From Puia dinghuensis (lineage in GTDB: Bacteria; Bacteroidota; Bacteroidia; Chitinophagales; Chitinophagaceae), in contig NZ_BMJC01000006.1 of assembly GCF_014642875.1 (NCBI RefSeq), positions 372,001-436,000 on the forward strand: a DNA stretch of 64,000 nt. Reading direction: 5' to 3'. The notes under the pieces are model-generated. The model saw only the letters and a list, made by a program, of their open reading frames with translations. It was not told the DNA's origin and ran no database searches. This document shows, piece after piece, positions 47,201 through 54,861 of this stretch. A program made the translations under genes and the position numbers. Each line of letters opens with the position of its first letter. Within the stretch, counting starts at the first letter, position 1.

Positions 47201-48649
47201 ATAATCCGTGGCATTCAGTTTCCGGGCATAGACGATCTCGAAATCCTGCACCTGCGTCAGTCCCAGGGAATTGAGTTTATTGGCCGCCGAGGTCGGGCTC
47301 CGGCTTGTTGGGTCATTGATAATGCTGCGGTATTCGGTATTGGCGTCATTGTACGGAAGCCCTGTCGTGCCGGTACCGCGGCCGATGCGGTTGTTGTAAG
47401 GTGATGGTTCCCCTAGATCCATCAGACCCACGATCTGCCGGGAACCCGTGTCCACCCCATTACGATTCGTCACCCAGACCTCGATACGTAGAATCTGAAC
47501 CTGGGAACTGACGAGAGGGAGGGTGGACATCGCAGTGTTGTAATTATTCCGGAAGTACTGCGCCAGCAGGAAGTGCCGGTTTTCGTCATAGTCATCCGCC
47601 TTGAAGGAAAAGGAGGTCACCTGCGCCCCACCCTGGGAGGATACAGTCTGTTTCTGCGAGCGCTGGTTGGCAAGAACAGCGGTGACGGACAATTTCCCAA
47701 ACTGCATCCTGGTCTTGATACCAAACAGTGACTGGGCTCCTGTCATCAGGGTGCTGGGGGTGGTGAAGGAGACATTGCCCGCTTCCACCTTTTTAATGAT
47801 CTCGTCGGGCCCGCCGGTATAGTCCAGTTTCAGCTGGTTTTCAAAATCAAAATTTGCTAAAGTATTATAGCTGATCGGCAGTTTCAGCTTGTCCCCGATG
47901 TTTCCCACCACCTGGAGGTTGGCGTTCTCGTTGAAGTCAAAGCCGCCGGTGCGTCTCGCGCTTTCGGGCAGGGTGGGGTTCTGGATATTCTGCCCCATAT
48001 AGCCGGCGGTGATGTCCACATTTCCCTGCGGCCTGATATCGATCTTGCCATTCCCAAAGATGCGGTTGAAGAGATTGTCGCTGACGGATAGCTTTGGCCG
48101 CAACAACCTCCGGTTCAGGGCGTCAAGGGCGTCGGCGCGCTTCCGGAAATAATCATTCTCGGCCGAATCCCCCGACATTTTCATCATCTCTTCGAAAGTA
48201 AGATAGGTTGGTTTTCTATAATATTGATTACCAACCTTTTCTATGATGTAGTATTGATTGGTCGCCGGGTCATACACGATGGAGTCGCGCAGATTGGAGG
48301 GGTCTTTGAGATCGAAGGGATTGTTATTGGGATAAGAGAAGCGGTCGCCGCGGCGATCGTGGATGGGGAAGCGAAGGCTGTCGCCGGGTCGGGCTGTATC
48401 GGGGATGCGGCGGACGGAATCCCGCTGACGGCGGATGGAGTCGGCTGCCCTTCTCATCAGGCTCATGTAGTAATCGGCGCTGAGGCCTACGGTATCCGTC
48501 CGGTGCGCGATGGTATCTTTCCGCCCTCCCGGCGCCGTTGTATCACGTTGTTGCTGAAACGGATGGGCGGAAACAGTTGTAGAAAACACAACTGAAACAG
48601 CTGTCAACACTACCGTTGCCAGAATCAACAGAAACAAATGCCGGGTCAA
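41261..48649 (-). CDS. sprA: Cell-surface protein SprA, type IX secretion translocon
   Basis: A 2462-residue outer-membrane protein, the largest gene here. SprA (Sov) forms the very large 36-strand barrel through which type IX cargo crosses the outer membrane. A signal peptide (MTRHLFLLILATVVLTAVSV) precedes a Pro/Arg/Asp-rich low-complexity stretch (about 35-100). The remainder has the family's conserved blocks, for example YYIIEKVGNQYYRKPTYLTF, SLFGIKTRMQFGKL, VYIDDFEGSTSAIDLR and AWVDEDTGR. The length is normal for SprA. ruvA lies 42 bases upstream on the same strand, a common arrangement in the phylum. Presence of sprA implies that the organism secretes proteins by type IX and may glide. 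Confidence 0.97.
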   Translation of the reverse strand: MTRHLFLLILATVVLTAVSVVFSTTVSAHPFQQQRDTTAPGGRKDTIAHRTDTVGLSADYYMSLMRRAADSIRRQRDSVRRIPDTARPGDSLRFPIHDRRGDRFSYPNNNPFDLKDPSNLRDSIVYDPATNQYYIIEKVGNQYYRKPTYLTFEEMMKMSGDSAENDYFRKRADALDALNRRLLRPKLSVSDNLFNRIFGNGKIDIRPQGNVDITAGYMGQNIQNPTLPESARRTGGFDFNENANLQVVGNIGDKLKLPISYNTLANFDFENQLKLDYTGGPDEIIKKVEAGNVSFTTPSTLMTGAQSLFGIKTRMQFGKLSVTAVLANQRSQKQTVSSQGGAQVTSFSFKADDYDENRHFLLAQYFRNNYNTAMSTLPLVSSQVQILRIEVWVTNRNGVDTGSRQIVGLMDLGEPSPYNNRIGRGTGTTGLPYNDANTEYRSIINDPTSRSPTSAANKLNSLGLTQVQDFEIVYARKLNATDYYFNPQVGFISVNQTLQANDVLAVAYQYSYNGHIYQVGEFSTDVPPDTTAGTGGGASKVLYLKLLKATSQRTNLPLWNLMMKNVYSLKTPGGSYLANIQQQGFQFNVNYDEPSKGTKRYLPEGPKANLPLLTVLGLDRLNAHNDPGADGIFDYIEGLTVISNQGRIIFPVLEPFGRDLDTLAFAGAPQSLKNKYVFYQLYDTIKAVAQTFANVDRYVLNGTAKGQSASTLSLNAYNVPPGSVVVTAGGQTLRENVDYVVDYNLGQVQIINQAIINSGVPVNVSYENNANFGLQQRSFMGVRLDYLAKSTATESLNIGATFERLNERPFFSKTDYGEDPIRNSMYGTDINYRGQLPQLTRLLDKLPFYSTKEMSTINAYGEGAILKPGHPPQIGSGNSGAVYIDDFEGSTSAIDLRFPLTSWALASTPAVPIGSTSTYPPLFPEGNLSDSLDYGFNRAKLAWYNIEPTLQDPSNPNNPVASLGNVLQDPRVAPLQVQQLFPQQTVQTGQAQLVTFDMAYYPTDRGPYNFDARPGSIAPNGKLNNPKKRWGGIMRALDQTDFETANIEVLQFWVLSPFAKTLSGVGNSTGGQLYVDLGSISEDILKDGKKEFENGLNTPNITAEIDSSSVWGRVPANPIQVTTAFSNNAADRPYQDVGLDGMTDQEEQQKYARYLQALGATIGTGSQAYLNAQNDPSNDNFLNYRDASYDASKTGILGRYKNINNPQGNSPIATAGQTTISAYTLYPDQEDLNKDNTMNTLEQYFEYKVNMTPDSLGKSQGYNFITDSVNFTPSGGGAPQTWYQMTIPLAEYYQNVGNMPDFRSIQFIRMYMTGWSDSVVLRFAQLQLVRNSWRSFAYKVDTTGNMTLLPTSNTSFNVTAVNIEQNSSRQPINYVSPPGVVRQQELSNNNVNLLLNEQAMSLQICNLAQGDVRGVYKTTNLDLRRYGTMDMFVHAEAVVQGTVNDFDMSYVVRLGSDFVSNYYEIRVPIHVTQWKLKATADEVWPSGNNLNLNLGRLIQLKVDRNNKGSTNTYYKETDADGRSYAVLGNPNLGAIQAFFLGVQNVNRTTVCTEVWFNELRLTDISEKGGWAAVGKVDVKLADLGTLTVSGSNKSAGWGTIDQSTNQRSLDNNAEVDAAINIDAGKLLPKKAAISIPIYAGVTKQTSTPEYDPFDLDIKLKDKINAAPAAQKDSIRKQAIDQTTVQTVNFTNVHKNNTSNKKLKVWSIENVNVSYSYSRSEHHSPLASEDELIVHKAILAYNYTRTAKFITPFRKMIKSRSPWLGLVRDFNFNPMPTVLGFQANVNRQFGAYRSRNIGGPDILPESFNKFFTFDRLYTLRWDLTKSLALDFTATNRAWVDEDTGRLSKQGRHQMWQHFWKGGRTILYNQNTNITYTLPTSKLPMLDWTTIKAGYSATYTWTGASLLPAAHALGNTLANTQQRTILADLDFTRLYSKWKLLRGLDQPPPRTIMVGGRQVPDTARRNTGTPPQTAALTGVPKALVKLLTSLKHITFNYADNSGSTIYGFLDSTRALGMNFHSMEPGWAYVFGKRADTNFINKLGKRHLISTDSALNNQNLISYTQKISASATLEPVRDLRISINIDKTFGQNYSELYKDTIGGTGYARLNPYIAGTFNISFISYKTLFEHYRPDQISETFHRFENYRAIISSRLGAINPYTGGLLGSDGYAVGYGRYAQDVLIPAFIAAYTGKSPTTVALINEKGGNVTTNPFSGYLPKPNWHITYNGLSRLPWFSRIFTSFNLTNAYTGNLSMNSFNSNLNYSDPSRYGQPGFIDTLTGNFVPYFQVPNITISEQFSPLLGVDMQFVNLMTAAASYSRSRQLSLSLVDFQLSETHSSELSVTLGYRKKNVGLPFGWKVPGNGKTPPAGPPGSINAQKGSNDLIVKLTVSVRDDAMSSSYLDQNASLPTGGQTVVHIGPTVDYVLNNRINLSFYFDQMRTTPKISTTPPIVTTKGGIHIRISLAP

Positions 48650-48691
48650 TCTTTCCTCAAGAATTAGTTAGGTAGAGTTGCACCAATAGGC

Positions 48692-49279
48692 TTAGATGAT
48701 TTTTAAAGCTTTCTTAATAATATCCTCGATCTTATCTGATCCGGCCCCATCACTCATAACTTTTTTGATGGCATTTTCTGCGGCAGGTCTGGCTATACCC
48801 AGCGTAATCAGTGCATTTAACGCGTCCTGTTCTAAGGTATTGCTTGTCAAGGATGAAAAATTTATGGTTTCTTCCCTTGATTTACCCAGCTTATCCCGTA
48901 GTTCGAGGATGATTCTCTCCGCTGATTTTTTGCCAATTCCCTTGATGCTTTCCAATTGCTTTGCATTCCCCTGCAGGATGGCGCGGGTGATCTCCTCCGG
49001 CTTCATGGAGGAGAGCATCATCCTGGCGGTGGTTGCACCGACACCGGATACGCTAAGAAGTTGGATAAAGAGGTCTTTCTCCGCTTTGTCAAAGAATCCA
49101 TAAAGGACATGGGCATCTTCGCGGATATGCAAGTAAGTAAGCAATACCCCGCTTTCCAGTTGCTCGATCCTGGAATAGGTGTTAAGGCTTATCTGAAGCT
49201 CATACCCCACCCCGCCAACGTCGATATGTACAAGGGCGGGGCTTTTGTAGGTGAAAGCACCACGTAAAAAAGCGATCAT
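48692..49279 (-). CDS. ruvA: Holliday junction branch-migration protein RuvA
   Basis: DNA-binding subunit of the RuvAB motor that moves Holliday junctions. From the ATG at 49279: an OB-fold (MIAFLRGAFTYKSPALVHID), helix-hairpin-helix motifs (LLSVSGVGATTARMML and SIKGIGKKSAERIILELRDK), and the short C-terminal RuvB-binding domain (about 145-195). A GTG two codons upstream is less likely. It precedes sprA on the minus strand and diverges from fabH. Confidence 0.96.
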   Translation of the reverse strand: MIAFLRGAFTYKSPALVHIDVGGVGYELQISLNTYSRIEQLESGVLLTYLHIREDAHVLYGFFDKAEKDLFIQLLSVSGVGATTARMMLSSMKPEEITRAILQGNAKQLESIKGIGKKSAERIILELRDKLGKSREETINFSSLTSNTLEQDALNALITLGIARPAAENAIKKVMSDGAGSDKIEDIIKKALKII

Positions 49280-49366
49280 GCGCACGAAAATAGGCTAAAA
49301 ACGCGATTTCGATATTTTTCCCCACCTTTGCAAAAAACTTTTCTTAACCTGATTGGAAATTAAATA

Positions 49367-50359
49367 ATGAGCAAGAAAACGACCGCTGCTATCACCGCGA
49401 TAGGAGGATATGTACCCGAAGACCGACTGACCAATGCCGACCTGGAAAAAATGGTGGATACCAACGATGAGTGGATACGTACACGCACGGGGATAGAGGA
49501 AAGAAGGATCTTAAAAGGCGAAGGTAAGGCTACCTCCGATCTGTGTGTGCCGGTGGTGGAAGAGATCTGTCGCAAGCGGGGCATCAGTCCCGAGGAAATT
49601 GATTGTATCATCGTAGCAACGGTGACCGCGGATATGCTGTTCCCCTCCACCGCCAATATCGTTTGTGATAAAGTGGGGGCCAGGAATGCGTGGGGTTTTG
49701 ACATGAGCGCTGCGTGCTCGGGTTTTGTATATGCCCTCACCAGTGGCGCCATGTATATAGAGAGCGGGCGATTCAAAAAAGTGGTGGTCCTCGGCGCGGA
49801 CAAAATGAGCAGCATTGTCGATTATTCCGACCGCACCACTTGTATCATCTTCGGCGACGGCGCCGGTGGCGTATTGCTGGAGGCAAATACGGAGGGTTAT
49901 GGAGTGCTGGACAGTATTCTGAGAAGCGACGGCAGCGGCCGCACGCATCTGCACATGAAGGCCGGCGGTTCATTACGGCCCTCTTCCTTTGAGACCGTTG
50001 CCGCCAAGGAGCATTATATTTACCAGGAAGGGCAGGCCGTTTTCAAATTTGCCGTAAAAGGCATGGCCGATGTCAGTGCGGAATTGATGGAGCGGAATAA
50101 GCTGACGGCTGACGATATCAGTTGGCTTGTACCCCACCAGGCCAACAAACGTATCATTGACGCCACTGCTCACCGGATGGGACTGTCGGAAGAAAAGGTC
50201 ATGATCAACATCCAGCGGTATGGCAATACCACTGCAGGGACCATTCCGCTTTGTCTCTGGGACTGGGAAGATAAACTCAAAAAGGGGGACAACCTGGTGC
50301 TGGCGGCCTTTGGCGGAGGTTTCACCTGGGGCGCCACCTGGGTCAAATGGGGGTATTAA
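49367..50359 (+). CDS. fabH: Beta-ketoacyl-ACP synthase III
   Basis: Starts fatty acid chains by joining acyl-CoA to malonyl-ACP. The catalytic triad is visible: C117 in SAACSGF, His in VPHQANKRI, and Asn in [11 protein letters not shown]. At 330 residues it has the family length. The ATG at 49367 begins [27 protein letters not shown] at 49323-49330, one base off the consensus, may be the -7 element. The GNAT gene follows after three bases; fabD lies just beyond on the other strand. Confidence 0.96.
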   Translation: MSKKTTAAITAIGGYVPEDRLTNADLEKMVDTNDEWIRTRTGIEERRILKGEGKATSDLCVPVVEEICRKRGISPEEIDCIIVATVTADMLFPSTANIVCDKVGARNAWGFDMSAACSGFVYALTSGAMYIESGRFKKVVVLGADKMSSIVDYSDRTTCIIFGDGAGGVLLEANTEGYGVLDSILRSDGSGRTHLHMKAGGSLRPSSFETVAAKEHYIYQEGQAVFKFAVKGMADVSAELMERNKLTADDISWLVPHQANKRIIDATAHRMGLSEEKVMINIQRYGNTTAGTIPLCLWDWEDKLKKGDNLVLAAFGGGFTWGATWVKWGY

Positions 50360-50362
50360 ACC

Positions 50363-50809
50363 ATGGAAAATATTGAAATCAGAAGGGCAGTCCGCGAGGA
50401 TTGCCCGCGTTTATTAGAGTTGGTGCGCGAACTGGCGGAATATGAGCGGGCGCCGCAGGAGGTGACGGTGACACTCGAACACTTTACCGAAAGCGGTTTT
50501 GGCTCCCAGCCCGTGTGGTGGGCCTTTGTCGTTACCGTAAACGGCCGGGTCGAAGGATTTGCGCTGTATTATATCCGTTATAGCACCTGGAAGGGCCAAC
50601 GGCTTTATCTCGAAGACCTCGTCATTACCAACGAGATGCGCGGCAAAGGCCTCGGCAGCCTGCTGTTCGACCGCCTCATCGAGGAAGTCCGGGAAAAGAA
50701 ATTCTCGGGAATGGCATGGCAGGTGCTCGACTGGAATGAACCTGCCATCAACTTCTATAAAAAATACAACGCCCGCTTCGATCAGGGATGGATCAATTGT
50801 GCCATCTGA
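50363..50809 (+). CDS. GNAT family N-acetyltransferase
   Basis: A 148-residue acetyltransferase of the diamine-acetyltransferase-like group. It has the N-terminal IEIRRAVREDCPRLLELVREL, the central LYLEDLVITNEMRGKGLGSLLF with the acetyl-CoA loop (RGKGLG), and the C-terminal WNEPAINFYKKYNA. Similar small GNATs acetylate polyamines or thialysine. It follows fabH by three bases, so they are co-transcribed, but no functional link is evident. The nearest convergent gene, fabD, ends seven bases on. Confidence 0.9.
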   Translation: MENIEIRRAVREDCPRLLELVRELAEYERAPQEVTVTLEHFTESGFGSQPVWWAFVVTVNGRVEGFALYYIRYSTWKGQRLYLEDLVITNEMRGKGLGSLLFDRLIEEVREKKFSGMAWQVLDWNEPAINFYKKYNARFDQGWINCAI

Positions 50810-50816
50810 TCATCGA

Positions 50817-51707
50817 TCAATGCACGCCATCCATCACTACTTCGTGGTTGATCTTATGGATGAGTTTGTGCAGCACCTTGCCGGGGCCCACTTCCGTAAA
50901 ATGAGAGGCGCCGTCGGCGATCATGGCAAGAATGGACTGTGTCCATTTTACCGGTCCCGTCAGCTGTTCGATAAGATTCTTCTTGATCTCGTCTTTCGAC
51001 ACAACGGCTCTGGCCACCACATTCTGATAGACCGGGCAGGTAGGATTGTAAAACGTGGTATTCTCGATGGCTTCTTTCAGTTCGTCCTGGGCGGAAGCCA
51101 TAAAGGGGGAATGAAAAGCGCCGCTTACCTTTAACGGGACGATCTTTCTTGCACCCGCGGCTTTTGCCTTCGCGGAGGCCAGTTCCAGTCCCTTTGGCGA
51201 ACCGCTGATGACCAATTGCTCGGGACAATTATAATTGGCGGGCACGACGATCTCTCCCGACTCTTTTTGTACCTCCGCGCAAATATTCTCTACCACCTCG
51301 TCGGGTAATCCCAGCACGGCCGCCATTCCGGAAGGCGTTTTCTCGCAGGCATGCTGCATGGCTTCGGCGCGCGCAGACACCAATTTAAGCCCGTCTTCAA
51401 AACTCAACACGCCATTCGCTACAAGGGCGGAGAATTCCCCCTGCGAATGACCAGCCACCATTTCGGGCCTGCTATTCTCTATGCCTTTGAATGCAATGAC
51501 GGAATGAAGGAAGATGGCCGGCTGGGTTACATAGGTTTGGAGCAATTGTTCCTCGGTGCCATTGAACATGACATCGGAGATCCGGAATTCCAGGATCTCG
51601 TTAGCCTGTTCGAATAATTTCTTTGCAAAAGCGCTATTCTCATAAAGGTTTTTTCCCATGCCGGGGAATTGTGATCCCTGTCCAGGAAAAACGTACGCAT
51701 GCTTCAT
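50817..51707 (-). CDS. fabD: Malonyl-CoA:ACP transacylase
   Basis: Transfers malonyl from CoA to ACP for fatty acid synthesis. From the ATG at 51707: MKHAYVFPGQGSQFPGMGKN, nucleophile S88 in GHSQGEFSAL, the Arg-containing SARAEAMQ, and His in SGAFHSPFM. At 296 residues it is typical. The frame open further upstream (to 51782) crosses a hairpin and predicted promoter and is not coding. The message probably carries a structured leader of about 60 bases. Confidence 0.96.
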   Translation of the reverse strand: MKHAYVFPGQGSQFPGMGKNLYENSAFAKKLFEQANEILEFRISDVMFNGTEEQLLQTYVTQPAIFLHSVIAFKGIENSRPEMVAGHSQGEFSALVANGVLSFEDGLKLVSARAEAMQHACEKTPSGMAAVLGLPDEVVENICAEVQKESGEIVVPANYNCPEQLVISGSPKGLELASAKAKAAGARKIVPLKVSGAFHSPFMASAQDELKEAIENTTFYNPTCPVYQNVVARAVVSKDEIKKNLIEQLTGPVKWTQSILAMIADGASHFTEVGPGKVLHKLIHKINHEVVMDGVH

Positions 51708-51739
51708 ACTAATCCGAGTTTTTGTTTTGTTGGGCCTTG

Positions 51740-51766
51740 CTCCAACGGACCCCTGGTCCGTCGGAG
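51740..51766 (-). promoter_or_regulatory. Hairpin in the predicted fabD leader RNA
   Basis: Left arm 51740-51751 and right arm 51755-51766 form a 12-bp stem with a three-base loop. On the minus strand every position pairs (one G-T wobble); on the plus strand the same position is an A-C mismatch, so the structure belongs to the fabD transcript. It lies about 33 bases before the fabD ATG and has no T-run. Confidence 0.5.
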
Positions 51767-51768
51767 GG

Positions 51769-51799
51769 CAAATATGCCACAAAGGACCGATTCAACAAA
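51769..51799 (-). promoter_or_regulatory. fabD: Predicted fabD promoter
   Basis: On the minus strand TTTG (51796-51799), 19 bases, then CATATTTG (51769-51776), one base off TAnnTTTG. The -33 box lies inside a perfect palindrome, CAACAAAG-5-CTTTGTTG at 51793-51813, which could be a regulator site or a weak 3' hairpin of folE. Confidence 0.5.
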
Positions 51800-51836
51800 G
51801 AAAATCTTTGTTGTTATATTCGAAAATCCTTCGTTC

Positions 51837-52433
51837 TCAATGCAGGTTGGAAGAGATGAGTTTGGTAAATTCACTACGGGTCTCATTCTTCTCGAACTCG
51901 CCCCAAAATGCGGAGGTCGTCGTCACCGAATTTTGTTTCTGCACTCCCCGCATCATCATGCAGAGATGAGAAGCTTCGATGACCACGGCCACCCCCAGCG
52001 GATTGAGCGTGTCCTTTATCGCATGCAGAATCTGAGTAGTCAATCTTTCCTGCACCTGTAAGCGTCGGGCGTATACATCCACTACCCGGGCTATCTTGCT
52101 CAACCCCGTGATCCAGCCATTGGGGATGTACGCAATATGGGCTTTGCCGAAAAAAGGGAGTATATGGTGTTCACACATGCTGTACAACTCGATATCCTTT
52201 ACGAGGATCATCTCGCTCACCTCTTCATGGAATTTGGCGGAATTGAGAATGGCATGAGCATCCATGCTGTATCCCTGTGTCAGGAACTGCATGGCCTTCG
52301 CCACTCTTTCGGGCGTCTTTAACAGACCCTCCCTTGTACTATCCTCCCCCAACAGGTCCAAAGATTCGCGGTAGTGCTTTGTCAACTCTGCGGTTACGTG
52401 TTCGTTGTACTGTTCGATTTTTGTGTATGCCAT
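51837..52433 (-). CDS. folE: GTP cyclohydrolase I
   Basis: Turns GTP into 7,8-dihydroneopterin triphosphate, the entry point for folate, queuosine and tetrahydropterin synthesis. The zinc ligands C87, H90 and C158 are in [20 protein letters not shown] and [12 protein letters not shown]. The ATG at 52433 ([13 protein letters not shown]) is preferred because a GGGA lies seven bases upstream; an ATG at 52460 would add nine residues. It is the last gene of a three-gene unit behind two PTPS paralogs, 38 bases after the second. Confidence 0.95.
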   Translation of the reverse strand: MAYTKIEQYNEHVTAELTKHYRESLDLLGEDSTREGLLKTPERVAKAMQFLTQGYSMDAHAILNSAKFHEEVSEMILVKDIELYSMCEHHILPFFGKAHIAYIPNGWITGLSKIARVVDVYARRLQVQERLTTQILHAIKDTLNPLGVAVVIEASHLCMMMRGVQKQNSVTTTSAFWGEFEKNETRSEFTKLISSNLH

Positions 52434-52471
52434 ATGGCTTTCCCTTGTATGGTTTCGCATGGTTTAATAGT

Positions 52472-52894
52472 TTAAGCAGGATATTCCACAAAATTCCGCT
52501 CGGTCTCATATAATCTCACCTGTACGTCCAGGCGGGGATCTATCCTGGCGCGAAGCAGGTCGTAGATCACCATCGCGATGTGTTCAGCCGTAGGGTTGAG
52601 ATCGCGAAAATAGATCGTATCGAGATTGAGATTCTTATGATCGAATTTTTCCAGCACCTCTTCGGAGGTGATACGCGACAGTACTTTCATATCCATTACA
52701 TAACCAGTATCGGGATCGGGCACTCCCGTAACCTTAACGATCAACTCGTAATTATGACCATGATAATGCGGGTTGCTGCACTTGCCAAACACTTCGGCAT
52801 TCTTCCGGTCATCCCAGGCGGGATTGAAAATGCGATGCGCTGCATTAAAGTGTTCTTTCCGGAATACCGCGACTTTTTTTTCACTCCCGCTCAT
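52472..52894 (-). CDS. 6-pyruvoyl-tetrahydropterin synthase/QueD family, C-x5-HGH type
   Basis: A 140-residue pterin synthase. Zinc ligands are H20, H45 and H47, and the catalytic Cys is C39 in FGKCSNPHYHGHNY, a C-x5-HGH spacing as in PTPS-I. E. coli QueD has C-x3-HGH. It acts on dihydroneopterin triphosphate, making either 6-carboxy-tetrahydropterin for QueE or pyruvoyl-tetrahydropterin. Since queE is present at 32.8 kb, a QueD role is likely. It lies 13 bases after its paralog. Confidence 0.88.
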   Translation of the reverse strand: MSGSEKKVAVFRKEHFNAAHRIFNPAWDDRKNAEVFGKCSNPHYHGHNYELIVKVTGVPDPDTGYVMDMKVLSRITSEEVLEKFDHKNLNLDTIYFRDLNPTAEHIAMVIYDLLRARIDPRLDVQVRLYETERNFVEYPA

Positions 52895-52907
52895 ATGTCA
52901 TGTTTTT

Positions 52908-53315
52908 TTAACCAAAATACTCAACATAGATCCTCGGCGTCTCATAGAGCTTGATCCCATGCAGCTGCACTCCGGCCGGCAGATGGGGTACAAGTTGCTG
53001 CCAGATGGCGATGGCGAGGTTCTCAGTGGAACACATTTTGTCACGCATGAAATCGACATCCATATTCAGGTTCTTATGATCCAATTTTTCGATAACATGT
53101 TCGCGAATGATCTCGCTGAGACGCTTTACATCGAAGACGAAACCGGTGTCGGGGTCAGGATCACCTTTTATCGTCACATAAAGATCATAATTATGTCCAT
53201 GCCAATTCTCATTGGCGCATAAGCCAAAGACAGATTCATTCTTTTCCTTACTCCAGCCTGGATTGTAGAGTTTATGTGCTGCGTTGAAATGTTCCAGGCG
53301 CGTCAGATACACCAT
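52908..53315 (-). CDS. 6-pyruvoyl-tetrahydropterin synthase paralog, C-x2-E-x2-HGH type
   Basis: A 135-residue paralog of the neighbouring gene, about half identical by eye. It has the zinc ligands H14, H39 and H41, the catalytic C33, and in addition E36: the motif is C-A-N-E-N-W-H-G-H, that is C-x2-E-x2-HGH. This combined motif is the one described for PTPS-I/III enzymes that can make 6-hydroxymethyl-dihydropterin and so replace the aldolase FolB in folate synthesis. It is the first gene of the operon, with the second PTPS and folE. A -7 element TACCTTTG lies at 53348-53355 on the minus strand. Confidence 0.88.
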   Translation of the reverse strand: MVYLTRLEHFNAAHKLYNPGWSKEKNESVFGLCANENWHGHNYDLYVTIKGDPDPDTGFVFDVKRLSEIIREHVIEKLDHKNLNMDVDFMRDKMCSTENLAIAIWQQLVPHLPAGVQLHGIKLYETPRIYVEYFG

Positions 53316-53347
53316 ACCTAATACCTATGTAAACGATAAAATTCCCG

Positions 53348-53355
53348 CAAAGGTA
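53348..53355 (-). promoter_or_regulatory. -7 element of the PTPS-folE operon
   Basis: On the minus strand TACCTTTG, an exact TAnnTTTG, 33 bases before the first PTPS ATG (53315). No TTG is seen at the expected -33 position. Confidence 0.45.
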
Positions 53356-53381
53356 ACAATTAAGTAGCAGATATTTGTCAT

Positions 53382-54074
53382 ATGGAAATCCTACTGGTAG
53401 CTGCCACAACGTTTGAAATTCAACCCACTATTGACTATATCCGGGGCCGCGCCGGCCGGGACGGGTTCCCCTCCGTAACTTCGCTGATCACCGGCGTCGG
53501 CGGTCTTGCTACCACCTGGGCGCTTACCCGACAGATTGACAGCGCTCGCCCCGATCTTGTGATACAGGCCGGCATCGCTGGTTGCCTCGCCGGGAAACAA
53601 CCCGGAGAAGTGTTTGTCGTCGGTGATGAAGTGTTGGCCGACCTGGGCGTATGGGAGGACGAAACCTTTAAATCCCTGTTCGAAATGGGGCTTGCGGACA
53701 AGGATGCTTTCCCATTTGTCGATGGGAAGTTGGTAAATCCGCACAAAGCCTTGCTCGCGCTAACCGCTCTCCCGGTCGTCAGAGCTATCACCGTCAACGA
53801 AATAACCACCGACAGGGAAAGGATTCGTTGGCATCAACAAAATACGGGTGCCGTTGTTGAAAGCATGGAAGGAGGCCCTTTGCATTATGTTTGCTTACAG
53901 GCCCGTGTTCCCTTCCTGCAGTTGCGGGCGGTGTCCAACGAAGTGGGGGTGAGAGATAAAACAAGATGGGACATTCCCTTAGCTATCGCCCGCCTGAATT
54001 CAGCATTGATCTCGCTTTTAGAAAAATTAGATAAGCATGAAATTTTCCCTTGGCTTCAGCCCCTGCCCGAATGA
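53382..54074 (+). CDS. mqnB: Futalosine hydrolase
   Basis: Cleaves hypoxanthine from futalosine in the alternative menaquinone pathway. It is a 230-residue nucleoside-phosphorylase-fold protein: MEILLVAATTFEIQPT, GVGGLATTWAL, QAGIAGCLAG, VVESMEGGPLHYVC and the substrate-base region LRAVSNEVGVRDKTRWDI. The ATG at 53382 fits. It overlaps mqnD by 38 bases in a different frame, which supports the pathway assignment. Confidence 0.93.
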   Translation: MEILLVAATTFEIQPTIDYIRGRAGRDGFPSVTSLITGVGGLATTWALTRQIDSARPDLVIQAGIAGCLAGKQPGEVFVVGDEVLADLGVWEDETFKSLFEMGLADKDAFPFVDGKLVNPHKALLALTALPVVRAITVNEITTDRERIRWHQQNTGAVVESMEGGPLHYVCLQARVPFLQLRAVSNEVGVRDKTRWDIPLAIARLNSALISLLEKLDKHEIFPWLQPLPE

Positions 54075-54861
54075 TACCTTTATCTTCGATGCACTCGTCA
54101 ACAAAAAGATAGATACGGAAGGAATGGAATTCGATCTCTTCCTGGAAGATGTCGAGACGCTCAACCAATGGGCAATGCAGGGGAGGCTGGACATTTCAAA
54201 AATAAGCTATGGGGTATTGCCGCTCGTGTTGTCCCAATATGAATTGCTGGATGCGGGCGGCGCCTTGGGAAAGGGTGTCGGTCCGTTGCTCATCTCTCGC
54301 AAACCCATTCCTCTAACGGCCATCAACGACTGCCGGATCGCGATTCCCGGGCGGCGCACAACCGCCCATCTGTTGTTCTCCCTTGCTTTTCCCGAAGCCC
54401 GGCAAAAGGAGTTCATGGTCTTCTCCGGTGTCGAAGAAGCGGTCTTGTCCGGCGCCGTCGATTGCGGGGTCATCATTCATGAGAACCGTTTCACCTATCA
54501 GCAAAAGGGATTGGTCAAAATAGTGGATCTCGGCGAATTCTGGGAGCTCGAGACCGGCGCGCCTATCCCGCTCGGCGGCATCGTCTTTAAAAAGGGGCTG
54601 GACCCGGCCCTGGCGAACAAGATAAACCAGCTCATCCGGAAAAGCCTCGAGTATGCTTTCAGTAATTATCCCGAGCTGCCGGAATTCGTACGCTCCCACG
54701 CCCAGGAAATGGACGAGTGGGTGATGCGTCAACACATTGACCTCTACGTCAATAACTACTCGCTTACATTGGGGCCGGAGGGGGAAAAGGCCATTGAGAT
54801 CTTACTGCAAACCTATGAGCGCGTACACGCCGGGTCTCATGACAGCCCGTTTATAAGTTGA
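54037..54861 (+). CDS. mqnD: 1,4-dihydroxy-6-naphthoate synthase
   Basis: Converts cyclic dehypoxanthine futalosine to 1,4-dihydroxy-6-naphthoate in menaquinone synthesis. A periplasmic-binding-protein-like fold: MKFSLGFSPCPNDTFIFDAL, DVETLNQWAMQGRLDISKISYG, IAIPGRRTTAHLLF, and the catalytic His in CGVIIHENRFTY. 274 residues, no signal peptide. It overlaps mqnB by 38 bases and, tail to tail, the aminotransferase gene by 25 bases. Other pathway genes (mqnA, mqnC) are not in the window. Confidence 0.94.
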   Translation: MKFSLGFSPCPNDTFIFDALVNKKIDTEGMEFDLFLEDVETLNQWAMQGRLDISKISYGVLPLVLSQYELLDAGGALGKGVGPLLISRKPIPLTAINDCRIAIPGRRTTAHLLFSLAFPEARQKEFMVFSGVEEAVLSGAVDCGVIIHENRFTYQQKGLVKIVDLGEFWELETGAPIPLGGIVFKKGLDPALANKINQLIRKSLEYAFSNYPELPEFVRSHAQEMDEWVMRQHIDLYVNNYSLTLGPEGEKAIEILLQTYERVHAGSHDSPFIS

